NCBI RefSeq assembly: GCF_003386095.1
Contig: NZ_QREG01000016.1
Span: 62,001-126,000, forward strand
DNA: 64,000 nt
DNA from: Marinoscillum furvescens DSM 4134
Lineage (GTDB): Bacteria; Bacteroidota; Bacteroidia; Cytophagales; Cyclobacteriaceae
Reading direction: 5' to 3'
In this document: one piece after another, positions 20,584 to 28,437 of the stretch
Position numbering within the stretch: position 1 is the first letter of the stretch
Layout of the letters: every line of letters starts with the position of its first letter
Made by a program: the position numbers and the translations under genes
The notes under the pieces: generated by a model
What the model was told of the DNA's origin: nothing
Seen by the model: the letters and a program-made list of their open reading frames with translations, nothing else
Databases searched by the model: none

Positions 20584-21930
20584 TTATAGTTCTCGGATTT
20601 TAATACTTCTATAGCTCACTTCATTGCCATGGTCTTGCAGCAGGATGAGGCCTTCTGGCCAGCGGCCAAAGTTTTCCCATTTTTGATACTTACTATAGTT
20701 GACCAATGCAGCAAACATCTGCGAAAAACGATCGTATTCTACTACTTTTTCATTGTTTAACCAATGTTCTACCCGACCATTTTTGCTCACGATGCGCGCT
20801 TTTTGCCACGTATTGGGGCCTTTCAGCCTCCAGTTTGAATGCACCTCTTTAGCAATCAAATCATATAATGAACCTAACGTCCGGTTGCCCATCACGCCTT
20901 TCTTGGCATCAGGATGGCGCTTGTCATCCAATATCTGAAACTCGCAGCCTATGGCCGATCCAGCGCCTTTGTTAAGCGTGGGATCTACAAAATACTTGAT
21001 ACCACTATTGGCTCCTTCGGTAAACTTAAACTCCAGCTCCAACTCAAAGTCCCCATAGTTTTTAGTGGTGACAATATCACCGGGACCTGTAGACTCTCCA
21101 CCATCAGTAGCCTCCACGGTAAGGATGCCATCCTTTATCGTCCACCCACTTTCAGGGAATTCATCCAGTTTGGCTCCTCGCCAGCCATTGGTGGTTTTTC
21201 CATCCCATAGCAGTCGGAATCCTTTGCTTACTTCCCAGTCGGTGAGTTGGTTTTTGAGGTAACTGATCTGCGGCACCTGAGGGTGCGGGTCCAGCCGGTG
21301 AGCAGCTACATTTTCAGTAAGAATTCGAATGTTTTTCCACTTCACTTCATAGCCCGCTTTGTCATCACCAATACTGTGTACCTGCAGCCCAATAATCCCT
21401 TCATTGGTCATATCATCTGCGAGCCAGCTCGCTTGCACGCCATTCACATAGGTGCGGATATCGCTGCCCAGGCATTCGATGCGGATGGTGTTCCAACGCC
21501 CGAGCTGAAATGCTGAAGGTATCGGATTTCTACTCAGAGGATACAGCCAGTTGCGCCGGCCTTCGTCAAAAATCCCTCCGGTCCAGGCGCGATTGCCATC
21601 CGGGTCAATCTCACACTGGTAGCCAAACACCCGGTCATTTTCTTTGCGGATATTGCTTCTAAACTGAATGCCAGAGTTGAGGTCATTGGGAAGGAAAACC
21701 TGTAACTCGAGGATGAAATCTGAAAATCGCTCTTTGGTGCATAGAAACGTGTTGGGTGTATTGGTCACTGCTTTCCCTACAATCACACCGTCCTCTACTT
21801 CGTAGGTAGCTTCTCCGCCATGGGTTTCCCACCCTTTTAGGTTTTTTCCATTGAATAAAGGCTGCCACTCCTGGGCATTCGCCGAAAGCGTAAGCAGCAT
21901 CAAAATAACAGGAATTAGGTTTTTCATCAT
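20584..21930 (-). CDS. Double DUF1080 (3-keto-disaccharide hydrolase-like) secreted protein
   Basis: 448 residues with a signal peptide ending near ANAQ (residue 20). Two DUF1080 domains (PF06439, a concanavalin-like sandwich) lie in tandem: ~22-205 (EWQPLFNGKNLKGWETHGGEATYEVE) and ~235-448 (FRLLWDGKTTNGWRGAKLDE). Both carry the usual 'L F/W N/D GK ... GW' opening and the NSGI(Q/K) block. Members have been linked to cleavage of 3-keto-glycosides made by Gfo/Idh/MocA enzymes; others may only bind sugar. The next gene in the operon is such an oxidoreductase, which supports a joined two-step glycoside cleavage. The gap to the GH105 gene upstream is 94 bases. Confidence 0.85.
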   Translation of the reverse strand: MMKNLIPVILMLLTLSANAQEWQPLFNGKNLKGWETHGGEATYEVEDGVIVGKAVTNTPNTFLCTKERFSDFILELQVFLPNDLNSGIQFRSNIRKENDRVFGYQCEIDPDGNRAWTGGIFDEGRRNWLYPLSRNPIPSAFQLGRWNTIRIECLGSDIRTYVNGVQASWLADDMTNEGIIGLQVHSIGDDKAGYEVKWKNIRILTENVAAHRLDPHPQVPQISYLKNQLTDWEVSKGFRLLWDGKTTNGWRGAKLDEFPESGWTIKDGILTVEATDGGESTGPGDIVTTKNYGDFELELEFKFTEGANSGIKYFVDPTLNKGAGSAIGCEFQILDDKRHPDAKKGVMGNRTLGSLYDLIAKEVHSNWRLKGPNTWQKARIVSKNGRVEHWLNNEKVVEYDRFSQMFAALVNYSKYQKWENFGRWPEGLILLQDHGNEVSYRSIKIREL

Positions 21931-22024
21931 TTGTGGTTTAGTCTAAATAGAATGACCTCTGGCTTTTTCTTGAAAATTGAGCCAGAGGTTTATTAAAGTT
22001 GTGAACAAAGGTTTTCCAGGCAGA

Positions 22025-23164
22025 TCAGTTTTGGTACAGCTTGTACACTTCTGACCCTGCGCTGAGGAAGGCTCCGGTACCATACACCTCCGTCTTGTCG
22101 GCCCAGGCTTGCCCGGGAGCAGCGCCTATGGGTTGCACATAGCCCAGCATCCCCTCATCGGTGACATAGCTGGTAAGTGCCTGCCATGCACGCTTTACAG
22201 CGGGTTCATAGTCCTCCCGGTCCAGTATGCCCTGATTGATACCCCAGGCCAGGCCGTAGGTAAAAAACGATGTACCGCTGGTTTCTGGTGTAGGATAAAA
22301 CTCGGCTCCCAGTAGGCTCATGGCCCAGTGTCCTTCTTCGGTCTGGATCTTCAGTAGGGTCTTGGCCATTTTTTTATAAAGATTCAAAAAGTACTTGTAC
22401 TCCTTAGTACCTTCTTCCAGCTCATTCATGATATTGACCAGGCCGGCAAATACCCAGCCGTTGCCACGCGCCCAAAATACCTTCGTGCCGTTATCCAGCT
22501 TCGTTTTGAAGCGCTCATCCCGGTAGTAGAGGCTCTCTTTTTTGTCAAACAAAAAGTCTGTAGTGGCCTTAAACTCGCTCATCATAAAATCCAGATAGGC
22601 CTCTTCACCCGTCTCTTTGTAGAGCTTGGCCCATACAGGTGGCGCCATAAAGAGCGCATCGCACCAGTTCCACCGGTCCTGATGAAAAGGTGTCCTCCAG
22701 TTGAGCTGCGTTTTGGCTGGATGGAAGCGGATATAATCAAACTGCTTGATGGTAGGCTCCATCATGGACTCGTCCCCATATTTTCGGTACAGGTCCACGT
22801 ACATCTGGCCTATGGTGTGGTCATCAGCAAAATACTTGCGGTAGTGCAGTTTCCACTCCTGCTCCTCGCCTACGCTTTTGAGCCATTCATAGTACTTGTC
22901 TGTATCGGCCATTTGGGCCCATTTCACCATCCCTACATAAAGCGCTCCGTTGGTCCAGTCTGCGATGTGGTGGGGCTTGTCTGCAGTGTAAGGCTCCCGA
23001 AAGTGCTCGATTTGCCAGTCAGCAACTTTTTGCATTACCTGTTTTACTTCATCAGGTTTTATTTCCTGTGCAAAGGCCCCTCCTGTTGTCGACAGGCAAA
23101 GTGCCAGTACGATCAGCCTTGTCCATTCCATTTTCAGCTGTTTTAGTCTATTCATTGTGATCAT
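22025..23164 (-). CDS. GH105 unsaturated glucuronyl/galacturonyl hydrolase
   Basis: 379 residues with an N-terminal signal peptide (to about residue 33, GGAFAQ). The (alpha/alpha)6-barrel motifs of GH105/GH88 are clear: RWNWCDALFMAPP with the likely catalytic Asp169, ADDHTIGQMYVDL, WARGNGWVFAGL and the C-terminal YGTGAFLSAGSEVY. The enzyme hydrates and removes the 4,5-unsaturated uronic acid left at the chain end by a polysaccharide lyase. The start codon overlaps the stop of the BNR_4 gene by 4 bases (ATGA), so the two are probably translationally coupled. This pairing supports the BNR_4 protein being a lyase. The polymer (ulvan, pectin, glucuronan) cannot be read from the sequence. Confidence 0.92.
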   Translation of the reverse strand: MITMNRLKQLKMEWTRLIVLALCLSTTGGAFAQEIKPDEVKQVMQKVADWQIEHFREPYTADKPHHIADWTNGALYVGMVKWAQMADTDKYYEWLKSVGEEQEWKLHYRKYFADDHTIGQMYVDLYRKYGDESMMEPTIKQFDYIRFHPAKTQLNWRTPFHQDRWNWCDALFMAPPVWAKLYKETGEEAYLDFMMSEFKATTDFLFDKKESLYYRDERFKTKLDNGTKVFWARGNGWVFAGLVNIMNELEEGTKEYKYFLNLYKKMAKTLLKIQTEEGHWAMSLLGAEFYPTPETSGTSFFTYGLAWGINQGILDREDYEPAVKRAWQALTSYVTDEGMLGYVQPIGAAPGQAWADKTEVYGTGAFLSAGSEVYKLYQN

Positions 23165-24513
23165 TTTTTTGGTTTTTCTAATACATATCCCATGATGCTG
23201 GTCTCAAAACTTTGGTAGTGAGTCCATGGCTTTCCGCCCAGCCACAGCACCACCTTATACCCGTCTCCTGCCACGATGATGGGCCGGATGTTTTTATAGG
23301 TGGAGTTGTCAGTCAGCTGCTTCCACTCTATGCTTTGGGTATCATCTTTGGGTTTTACCCGTGCCATGTAGATTTCATGCACGCCTTTCTCTTCTCCAGT
23401 ATTGGGGTCCACTGGGGTGGAAATGATCACCCTGGTGGGATCTTCAGGATCTAAAGCAATGAGCCCGGTGTAGCTCGCTTCCCGAGGGTATAGCCCTACA
23501 CCGGCATAGGCAATTTCACGGTCTACCCACTTTTTGCCGGTCCAGGATGCCAAGCGGAAGCGATTATCGGAATTCTCCAGAAAAAGCGTATAGCCAATGT
23601 GTGGATTCCCTTTCTTGTCTTTTTCCAGATCGCAGGTCCACGCTGCATCCGGAACACTACCAGAGCCCTCCGGCTTTTCTTTGGTTTCACTGCCTACATA
23701 TACTTTTTCAGCTTCGGAAGTTTGTAATGGCCCCTGAGCGATGCTCTTGATCTTTTCGCCATTGGCACGGTAAAAGCTCTCCCCATCGAAAGTCGCATAG
23801 TAGATGCTATTGCCATACACCCGCGGGTGTCCGTCTGTAAACGATATGCCGATCTGGTTATCGTTGAGCTGCATGTAGCGCACATAGGGCCTTTGTTTTC
23901 CTGCCACTTCATCCTTGATCAGGTGCGTGGTATGGCCCCAGGTGTTGCCACCATCTGCAGAGGTGATGTAGGTAGGGTTTAGATCTGGCCCATTTCGATA
24001 AAAGTTATAGAGCAGGCCTTGCTTTTCTATGGTGTAGAGGTTCATATAAGTAACCCCTCCCCAGCTGCTGCCATCGGGCAGATCAAAGTCATGCGTGTAG
24101 ACCTGGCGCTCGCTCCACTGCAAGTAATTGTCCGGCGAAGAAATGCTGTAATAGTGCTTATTTTCCCGACCATGCTTGGCCCACACCGCCAGCAGACTGC
24201 CATCTTCGCGCACATAAAAAACCGGGGAGTTGTGATCATCTACCTCAAATGCTTTATCCAACACTGCCACCCCTTCAAGTTCATTTTGTTCCAGGTCGTA
24301 GACACCCACACGGATATCTCCGCTTACTCCGCTGATGGTACCTATAATGAGCTTCCCTTCATGAATAATCACCCGAGGATCTTCATACCAGCACCATCCT
24401 CCATCCTCCATAAAGGTGATGGGCTGTTGGTCTTGTTCTTTGTACTGTGCCCGTGCCGCGGTGAGCACCACAAGCAAAAGACACAGGACTACCATTTGTC
24501 TTCTTATTTTCAT
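23161..24513 (-). CDS. BNR_4 seven-bladed propeller protein, candidate polysaccharide lyase (PL24/PL25/PL42-like)
   Basis: 450 residues, signal peptide ending near ARAQ (residue 23). The sequence matches the BNR_4 family (PF15892): GGWCWYEDPRVIIH, DDHNSPVFY, LLYNFYRNG, KQRPYVRY, SFTDGHPRVYGN. In ulvan lyases PL24/PL25 two histidines 20-21 residues apart act in catalysis and neutralisation; here His94 (DDHNSP) and His114 (AKHG) are 20 apart. PL42 rhamnose-glucuronate lyases share this fold, so the exact bond cut is open. It is the first gene of the operon, directly coupled to a GH105 that would process the unsaturated product. Some BNR_4 proteins have no shown activity. Confidence 0.78.
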   Translation of the reverse strand: MKIRRQMVVLCLLLVVLTAARAQYKEQDQQPITFMEDGGWCWYEDPRVIIHEGKLIIGTISGVSGDIRVGVYDLEQNELEGVAVLDKAFEVDDHNSPVFYVREDGSLLAVWAKHGRENKHYYSISSPDNYLQWSERQVYTHDFDLPDGSSWGGVTYMNLYTIEKQGLLYNFYRNGPDLNPTYITSADGGNTWGHTTHLIKDEVAGKQRPYVRYMQLNDNQIGISFTDGHPRVYGNSIYYATFDGESFYRANGEKIKSIAQGPLQTSEAEKVYVGSETKEKPEGSGSVPDAAWTCDLEKDKKGNPHIGYTLFLENSDNRFRLASWTGKKWVDREIAYAGVGLYPREASYTGLIALDPEDPTRVIISTPVDPNTGEEKGVHEIYMARVKPKDDTQSIEWKQLTDNSTYKNIRPIIVAGDGYKVVLWLGGKPWTHYQSFETSIMGYVLEKPKK

Positions 24514-24549
24514 GATTGTTTATAAGTAAATGTTTCTATGCTATCCCCC

Positions 24550-24564
24550 ACCTTTTTGAAAGGT
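24550..24564. promoter_or_regulatory. Dyad upstream of the BNR_4-GH105 operon
   Basis: ACCTTT and AAAGGT are perfect inverted arms around TTG, 36 bases upstream of the BNR_4 start. It could be a repressor site. Its sequence differs from the LacI-type cluster at 18129, so the binding protein is unknown. Confidence 0.35.
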
Positions 24565-24734
24565 CTGGAGGCGTGTGGAGCTGTCATTCGAGAGCTCCTT
24601 ATTTATTCGTATAGACTAACTTATCCCTTCACTGTGCATTTCACTGCTTTTTACCTAGTTTTACGCTTATCTTTACCGTAAAAAGTAACCGACAATACCT
24701 TGTTTTTCAGTGAGTTGTATTTACCAATGATTGA

Positions 24735-25895
24735 ATGATCAGTTCCCAGCAAAAAACCGAAGCACTACAACGAATACTAGATAGCAAGACCTTCAAGAAG
24801 GCCACTACCACCCATGTCTTGCTCAAACTTTTGGCTGATGCTACGCTTTCGGATAAGGAACTCACCACGGTGACCATTGGCATGGAACTCTTCGGCAAAA
24901 AATATGATCCTGAAAAGAGTGATGTCAACATTCGGGTAAACATTTCGCACCTGCGTAAACGACTTAAAAAGTACTATGCTGATGAAGGGCAGTCTGACCC
25001 CATCATTGTGTCCATTGCTCCGGGGCAGTATCAGGTCTCTTTTACCAAAAAAAAGTCTGAAGATCCGGTCAAATCTCGCTATGCACTTCCAATAGTGACC
25101 GCTATCGCCTTGCTGGCAATAGCAGCGGCAACATACTTCTACACCCGCCCTTCGGATGCGGTGTGGACCTCCTTGATTAATAACCAAAAAGAAACCGCAC
25201 TGTACATAGGCGATGTGTTTGGATACCGGGGGCCAGGGGCATTTGGCGCCTACGAATGGCACCGTGATGCGCGCATCAATTCCACGGAGGAGTTTTACGA
25301 ACTGGTAAATACTAACCCGGAAGTATACGGAGAGCTTAAACCGGGAGGCTACAGCTATGTAGTTTTCGAAAACTCAGCGATTGTAAAACCCTTTACTCGC
25401 TATTTTACGAAGCGTGATTATGATTTTTCGCTGCGGCCTTCCTCCGGCTTTACCACCAAACTGATCCGGGAGCAAAACACCATCTACACAGGTCCGGTAT
25501 ATATCCAAATGCAGTTTGTGGAGGTGTTTAATCAACTGTCGAAAAACATACACCTGGAAGTACAGATGATGCCCGAAAGACTTTTCGCTATTTCCTACAC
25601 AGGAGATGATGGTGAGCCCAAACGCATCGATTTGAATAGCACAACAGGCAGTAGCGAATATGCACTGATCGGTGGGTTTGATGGCCCCAACAACACGCGG
25701 CACTACATGTTTTTCTCCAATCACGGCATGGGCCTGACGTCTTTAGTGGATTATTTTACCAATGAAGATTCACTGGCTGTATTTTCCGAACGTCATTTGG
25801 AAGAATCCTCAGAGTTTGTGGCGGTGTATTATGTGGAAGGTCAAAACCGTACCAATATGCACATGGAGTTGCGCTTTTTGGACAACAATCGCTAA
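24735..25895 (+). CDS. Membrane-anchored winged-helix transcriptional regulator
   Basis: 386 residues. The N-terminal ~105 residues resemble the winged-helix (Trans_reg_C-like) domain seen at the N-terminus of many membrane-bound one-component regulators; the best block is KSDVNIRVNISHLRKRLKKYY followed by PIIVSIAPGQYQVSF. One membrane span (~116-136, LPIVTAIALLAIAAATYF) leads to a periplasmic domain of ~245 residues that I do not recognise, with several Tyr/Gly-rich stretches. The DNA-binding domain would be cytoplasmic, as in ToxR-like proteins. The ATG eight bases earlier (24727) reads into a stop at once, so 24735 is the start. It is divergent from the BNR_4-GH105 operon and may regulate it. 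Confidence 0.75.
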   Translation: MISSQQKTEALQRILDSKTFKKATTTHVLLKLLADATLSDKELTTVTIGMELFGKKYDPEKSDVNIRVNISHLRKRLKKYYADEGQSDPIIVSIAPGQYQVSFTKKKSEDPVKSRYALPIVTAIALLAIAAATYFYTRPSDAVWTSLINNQKETALYIGDVFGYRGPGAFGAYEWHRDARINSTEEFYELVNTNPEVYGELKPGGYSYVVFENSAIVKPFTRYFTKRDYDFSLRPSSGFTTKLIREQNTIYTGPVYIQMQFVEVFNQLSKNIHLEVQMMPERLFAISYTGDDGEPKRIDLNSTTGSSEYALIGGFDGPNNTRHYMFFSNHGMGLTSLVDYFTNEDSLAVFSERHLEESSEFVAVYYVEGQNRTNMHMELRFLDNNR

Positions 25896-25900
25896 GCATT

Positions 25901-26152
25901 GGAGACTTCCGCCTGTGGGTTGGAGACTTCCGCCTGAGGTTTGGCTTCTTCCGTCCGAGGGTTGGGGCCTTCCGCCCGTGGTTTGGCTTCTTCCGTCCGT
26001 GGTTTGGAGGCTTCCGCCTGAGGTTTGGCGTCTTCCGTCCGAGGGTTGGGACCTTCCGCGTGTGGGTTGGCTTCATCCGTGCATGGGTTGAGACCTTCCA
26101 CGTGTGGGTTGAAGTTCACCAGCTAAGGTTTGGGGTCTTCCGCCAAGGATGT
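25901..26152. repeat. 21-bp tandem repeat, about 12 units
   Basis: The array starts 6 bases after the stop of the regulator. Units of exactly 21 bp run in phase. Most share a core TTCCG at positions 7-11 and end GGGTT or GGTTT. From unit 2 on, two unit types alternate (GGCTTCTTCCGTCC and GGAGGCTTCCGCC types), giving a 42-bp higher-order period. Units 1-8 are well kept and units 9-12 decay. Because 21 is a multiple of 3, all frames give seven-residue repeats, so open frames here are not evidence of a gene. There are no unique spacers, so it is not a CRISPR array. Confidence 0.92.
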
Positions 26153-26279
26153 AGTCCTGCTTTGGCTTCTAAGTGTAGGTATTTACAATTGTTTAAAAAC
26201 CATTATCTTCGAAGGGTTCAAGCCGGATTTTGTGCCTAGGTGTGCTATATTCAAGATGTTAGCGTCAATTCTGACTCAT

Positions 26280-26972
26280 ATGAAGCATATTTCTTATCTG
26301 ATATCAATTTTAATCCTAACTGTTAGTTGCGGAACTGATAACCAAACGAACCACGAATGGATAAGAGCGTACACTCAAAATATTTCCACAATGGCAAAAC
26401 AGGTTGTAGAGGAAACTGGCAACAGAAATAGCGACTTGGAGATACTTGACAATATCAAAAAATATCAGAACGTCACATCTGAACTCATTTCGGAACTCGA
26501 TAACGGAAACAAACAAGCCGTCATCAAGAAACTCCAAGACCATATTGACACGCTGAGAACATCTTCAAATAGAATTAGTGAATACTTTTCAATTTCCAAT
26601 ACAACGTCAGTAGAGAACATAAAAATCCAAATAGCATTATTGGAACAAGAAACACTCAACTCATACACTAGCCAGATCGGATCAACTGACATGATGTTTG
26701 ACCAGTTGGATATTTTCTTCGTTCCGGATGAATACCTGATAAACAAAAACGAACCTGTCAAGGGAACAATCTACATGGGTGCAACAACTTCTCGATCAGA
26801 AAAAATGAAAATGTTTATTAACGGCTCAGATATACCGATTATATCAGGAGGTGGTCGAGTTGAACTACCCTATTCCGCTGTAACGCCTAACTTTGAATTC
26901 AAAGCCAAGTTTTTAGAAACTCGCTTCAACAACGAACTGGAGAAAACAATCAAACTGAAGAGCTCTAAATGA
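26280..26972 (+). CDS. Small lipoprotein of unknown function
   Basis: 230 residues from the ATG at 26280. This start is chosen because it begins a clean lipoprotein signal (MKHISYLISILILTVSCG, Cys at residue 17). The open frame extends 50 residues further upstream into the tandem repeat, which is probably not translated. Residues ~25-125 are helical (AKQVVEETGNRNSDLEI, ISELDNGNKQAVIKKLQ). The C-terminal half (FFVPDEYLINKNEPVKGTIYM, GGGRVELPYSAVTP) looks like a beta domain, faintly like the later domains of the gliding protein GldM. That likeness is only by eye. It is followed 14 bases later by a 21-bp repeat that also follows higA. No neighbour suggests a function. Confidence 0.65.
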   Translation: MKHISYLISILILTVSCGTDNQTNHEWIRAYTQNISTMAKQVVEETGNRNSDLEILDNIKKYQNVTSELISELDNGNKQAVIKKLQDHIDTLRTSSNRISEYFSISNTTSVENIKIQIALLEQETLNSYTSQIGSTDMMFDQLDIFFVPDEYLINKNEPVKGTIYMGATTSRSEKMKMFINGSDIPIISGGGRVELPYSAVTPNFEFKAKFLETRFNNELEKTIKLKSSK

Positions 26973-26975
26973 TCA

Positions 26976-27098
26976 AAAGGCGCCAATCGAGTAGACGGCC
27001 CCACCAGTCATAACTGATGGGGTGCGCCTTTGGAGTGCCAACCCAGTCACATCACCGTACGTACGGCCGGCGTGTAAAGCTCACGCCGACCTGTCGGC
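26976..27098. other. Cluster of stem-loops after the lipoprotein gene
   Basis: Outer arms AAAGGCGC (26976-26983) and GCGCCTTT (27024-27031) enclose an inner hairpin with arms CCCCACCAGT and ACTGATGGGG around CATA (one G-U type mismatch). Further dyads follow: CCGTACGTACGG at 27055-27066 (perfect palindrome), GGCGTG/CACGCC (27069-27087) and GCCGAC/GTCGGC (27085-27098). It may be a terminator plus mobile-element ends. The rest of the gap to higB (27099-27295) shows nothing I recognise. Confidence 0.6.
26987..27007. repeat. 21-bp direct repeat, copy 1
   Basis: Starts TCGAGTAGACGG and ends CCCCACCAG. It is identical to the copy at 27971-27991 and begins 14 bases after the lipoprotein stop codon. 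The flanks of the two copies are not alike. Confidence 0.9.
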
Positions 27099-27295
27099 AA
27101 AGGCAGGTATACGGCGGACTAGGCGTCCCTGTTCATTGGATCGATCTTGTAGCCTTCCCATTTTTAGGACTGATCAAATAGACTAATTCACTAAGTATTT
27201 ACAAAATTCATTCTGGTAGTTTTCATTCTTTGTTTGCTGTTTCAGATACTGAACGTAGAAAATGCACTTACCGAAACCTTTTCCCATTGCATCAT

Positions 27296-27313
27296 GTTAC
27301 CTAATTAGCTAAC
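27296..27313. promoter_or_regulatory. Probable HigA operator
   Basis: An 18-bp near-perfect dyad (GTTA-C-CTAATTAG-C-TAAC, one symmetric mismatch) ends 9 bases before the higB start. XRE-type antitoxins usually bind such a site and repress their own operon. A weak -7-like TAACTTCG overlaps its right end. Confidence 0.65.
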
Positions 27314-27322
27314 TTCGTTCGT

Positions 27323-27670
27323 ATGAGCGAAAGTAGTGATGTCAGAAAGGTAATAATCTTTGGTGAGCACTTTTGGGAGTTTTACAACGCTCAAACTCCC
27401 AAGATCAAGGAACGGATAAACTGGACAATTAAACTGATTAAAACCGTTGAACGTGTCCCAACAAAGTATCTCAAGAATATTACTGGAACAACTTTGTATG
27501 AAATGCGGATGGTATCAGGCACGAACATCTACCGAATTTTCTGCTTTTTCGACAAAGGTAAATTGGTTGTGGTGTTGAACGGGTTTCAAAAGAAGACCCA
27601 GAAAACTCCGCAGAACGAAATTAAACTAGCTCAAAAGCTACAAAAACAGTATTACGATGAGCAAAACTAA
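27323..27670 (+). CDS. higB: HigB-type toxin (phage-derived Gp49-like/RelE superfamily)
   Basis: 115 residues, standard length. The sequence fits the phage_derived_Gp49-like toxin family (PF05973): YLKNITGTTLYEMRMVSGTNIYRIFCFF, then VVVLNGFQKKTQKTPQNEIKLAQKLQKQYY. The 'LYE.R....IYRIF......V.LNGF.KK..KTP' block is the family signature. Members cut mRNA on the ribosome. The gene comes before its antitoxin, which is the usual higBA order, and the two overlap by 14 bases. A dyad just upstream probably serves for self-repression. The pair lies in an accessory island between two polysaccharide loci and may help keep the island in the genome. Confidence 0.93.
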   Translation: MSESSDVRKVIIFGEHFWEFYNAQTPKIKERINWTIKLIKTVERVPTKYLKNITGTTLYEMRMVSGTNIYRIFCFFDKGKLVVVLNGFQKKTQKTPQNEIKLAQKLQKQYYDEQN

Positions 27671-27956
27671 AATTATTGATTTTGATGATCACCTAAATTC
27701 TGAATATGGTGAACGAGGGACTGAATCTAGAGAAGCCTTTGAAGAAGGATTTGAGGCTTTTCGATTGGGGGTTATGCTTCAAGAACTGCGTAAAAACCAA
27801 GGCATGACTCAGGAACAACTGGCTCAAAAGTGCGGAACAACTAAGACGTACATTTCGAGAATTGAGAACAACGCAAGCGATATTCGTCTATCAACTCTCA
27901 TGCGAATCGTCAGAGAAGGTTTGGGCGGACACCTGAAGCTCAACGTAGAAATATAA
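27657..27956 (+). CDS. higA: HigA-type XRE antitoxin
   Basis: 99 residues. The C-terminal two thirds hold a Cro/CI-type helix-turn-helix (LRKNQGMTQEQLAQKCGTTKTYISRIENNASDIRLSTLMRIV). The N-terminal ~30 residues (acidic, EEGFEAFRLG) probably contact the toxin. It starts inside the last codons of higB (14-base overlap), so the two are translated together. It would neutralise HigB and repress the operon through the dyad at 27296-27313. The stop at 27956 is followed 14 bases later by the second copy of the 21-bp direct repeat. Confidence 0.94.
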   Translation: MSKTKIIDFDDHLNSEYGERGTESREAFEEGFEAFRLGVMLQELRKNQGMTQEQLAQKCGTTKTYISRIENNASDIRLSTLMRIVREGLGGHLKLNVEI

Positions 27957-27970
27957 ACACGAAAGCACGG

Positions 27971-27991
27971 TCGAGTAGACGGCCCCACCAG
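27971..27991. repeat. 21-bp direct repeat, copy 2
   Basis: Identical to the copy at 26987-27007 and placed the same distance (14 bases) after the higA stop codon. The two copies bracket a 984-bp period that contains higBA. Confidence 0.9.
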
Positions 27992-28066
27992 GCGTCACCG
28001 TTCACTGAATATCAGTGGTTCGCCATTGCGAAATCTTTTTTCGGTAATAGGAAAGCTCCAAATAGT

Positions 28067-28283
28067 CTGATCGCCATTCGCCCAGCAAAGCGTAAAGAAA
28101 TCCGCACCAATTGGGAGGAGCGTAATGGCAATAAGAATTATAGCAGAAAACTCAACTCGATAATTTTATCAAGGCAATCAATCAGCTTACTAAATTCCTA
28201 AAACCGGACGAACTACCGATATCGAAGGTGTACGAGTTAAAATTATCCGAGACTACCTGCTCTTCTATCAGATTCCGTATTGA
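28067..28283 (+). pseudogene. Broken ParE/RelE-type toxin gene
   Basis: Pieces of a ParE-like toxin lie in order but in shifting frames: LIAIRPAKRKEIRTNWEE (from 28067), then AIRIIAENSTR (28128-28160, followed by a stop), NFIKAINQLTKFLKPDE (from 28162, next frame), then TDIEGVRVKIIRDYLLFYQI (to 28277, back in the earlier frame) and a stop at 28281-28283. The last block is the typical ParE C-terminal strand pair. At least three frame changes make it non-functional. The call rests on family memory and no search was run. No antitoxin partner could be recognised upstream. Confidence 0.65.
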
Positions 28284-28437
28284 AATCTTTACACTTTGAT
28301 AGGGCGTCCTTGATAATTGATTTTGTGCTTGAACACCCGTTTAAGCTAAATGAATCTCTTTTTGGTATTTAAACCAATTCATTAAACCTCAGTTTTCGTT
28401 AATTATCTATGATTTTGAGGTTTTGTGACAGGCCTCG

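Noticed and set aside
25892-26119. Pro/Glu-rich repeated open frame on the minus strand (NPHAEGPNPRTEDAKPQAE type)
   Set aside because: It arises from the 21-bp tandem repeat, whose period is a multiple of three, so all frames stay open and give seven-residue repeats. There is no start signal or conserved ending to support a gene.
25901-26152. Possible CRISPR array
   Set aside because: The repeats are directly joined with no unique spacers, the unit is only 21 bp and no cas genes are near.
26130-26279. Longer N-terminus of the island lipoprotein (50 extra residues)
   Set aside because: The upstream part overlaps the tandem repeat, while the ATG at 26280 gives a clean lipoprotein signal, so the later start was preferred.
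26976-27031. Integron attC site
   Set aside because: There is a strong hairpin and a fixed gene distance, but no recognisable R'' (RYYYAAC) or R' (GTTRRRY) core sites, and no integrase gene is in the window.
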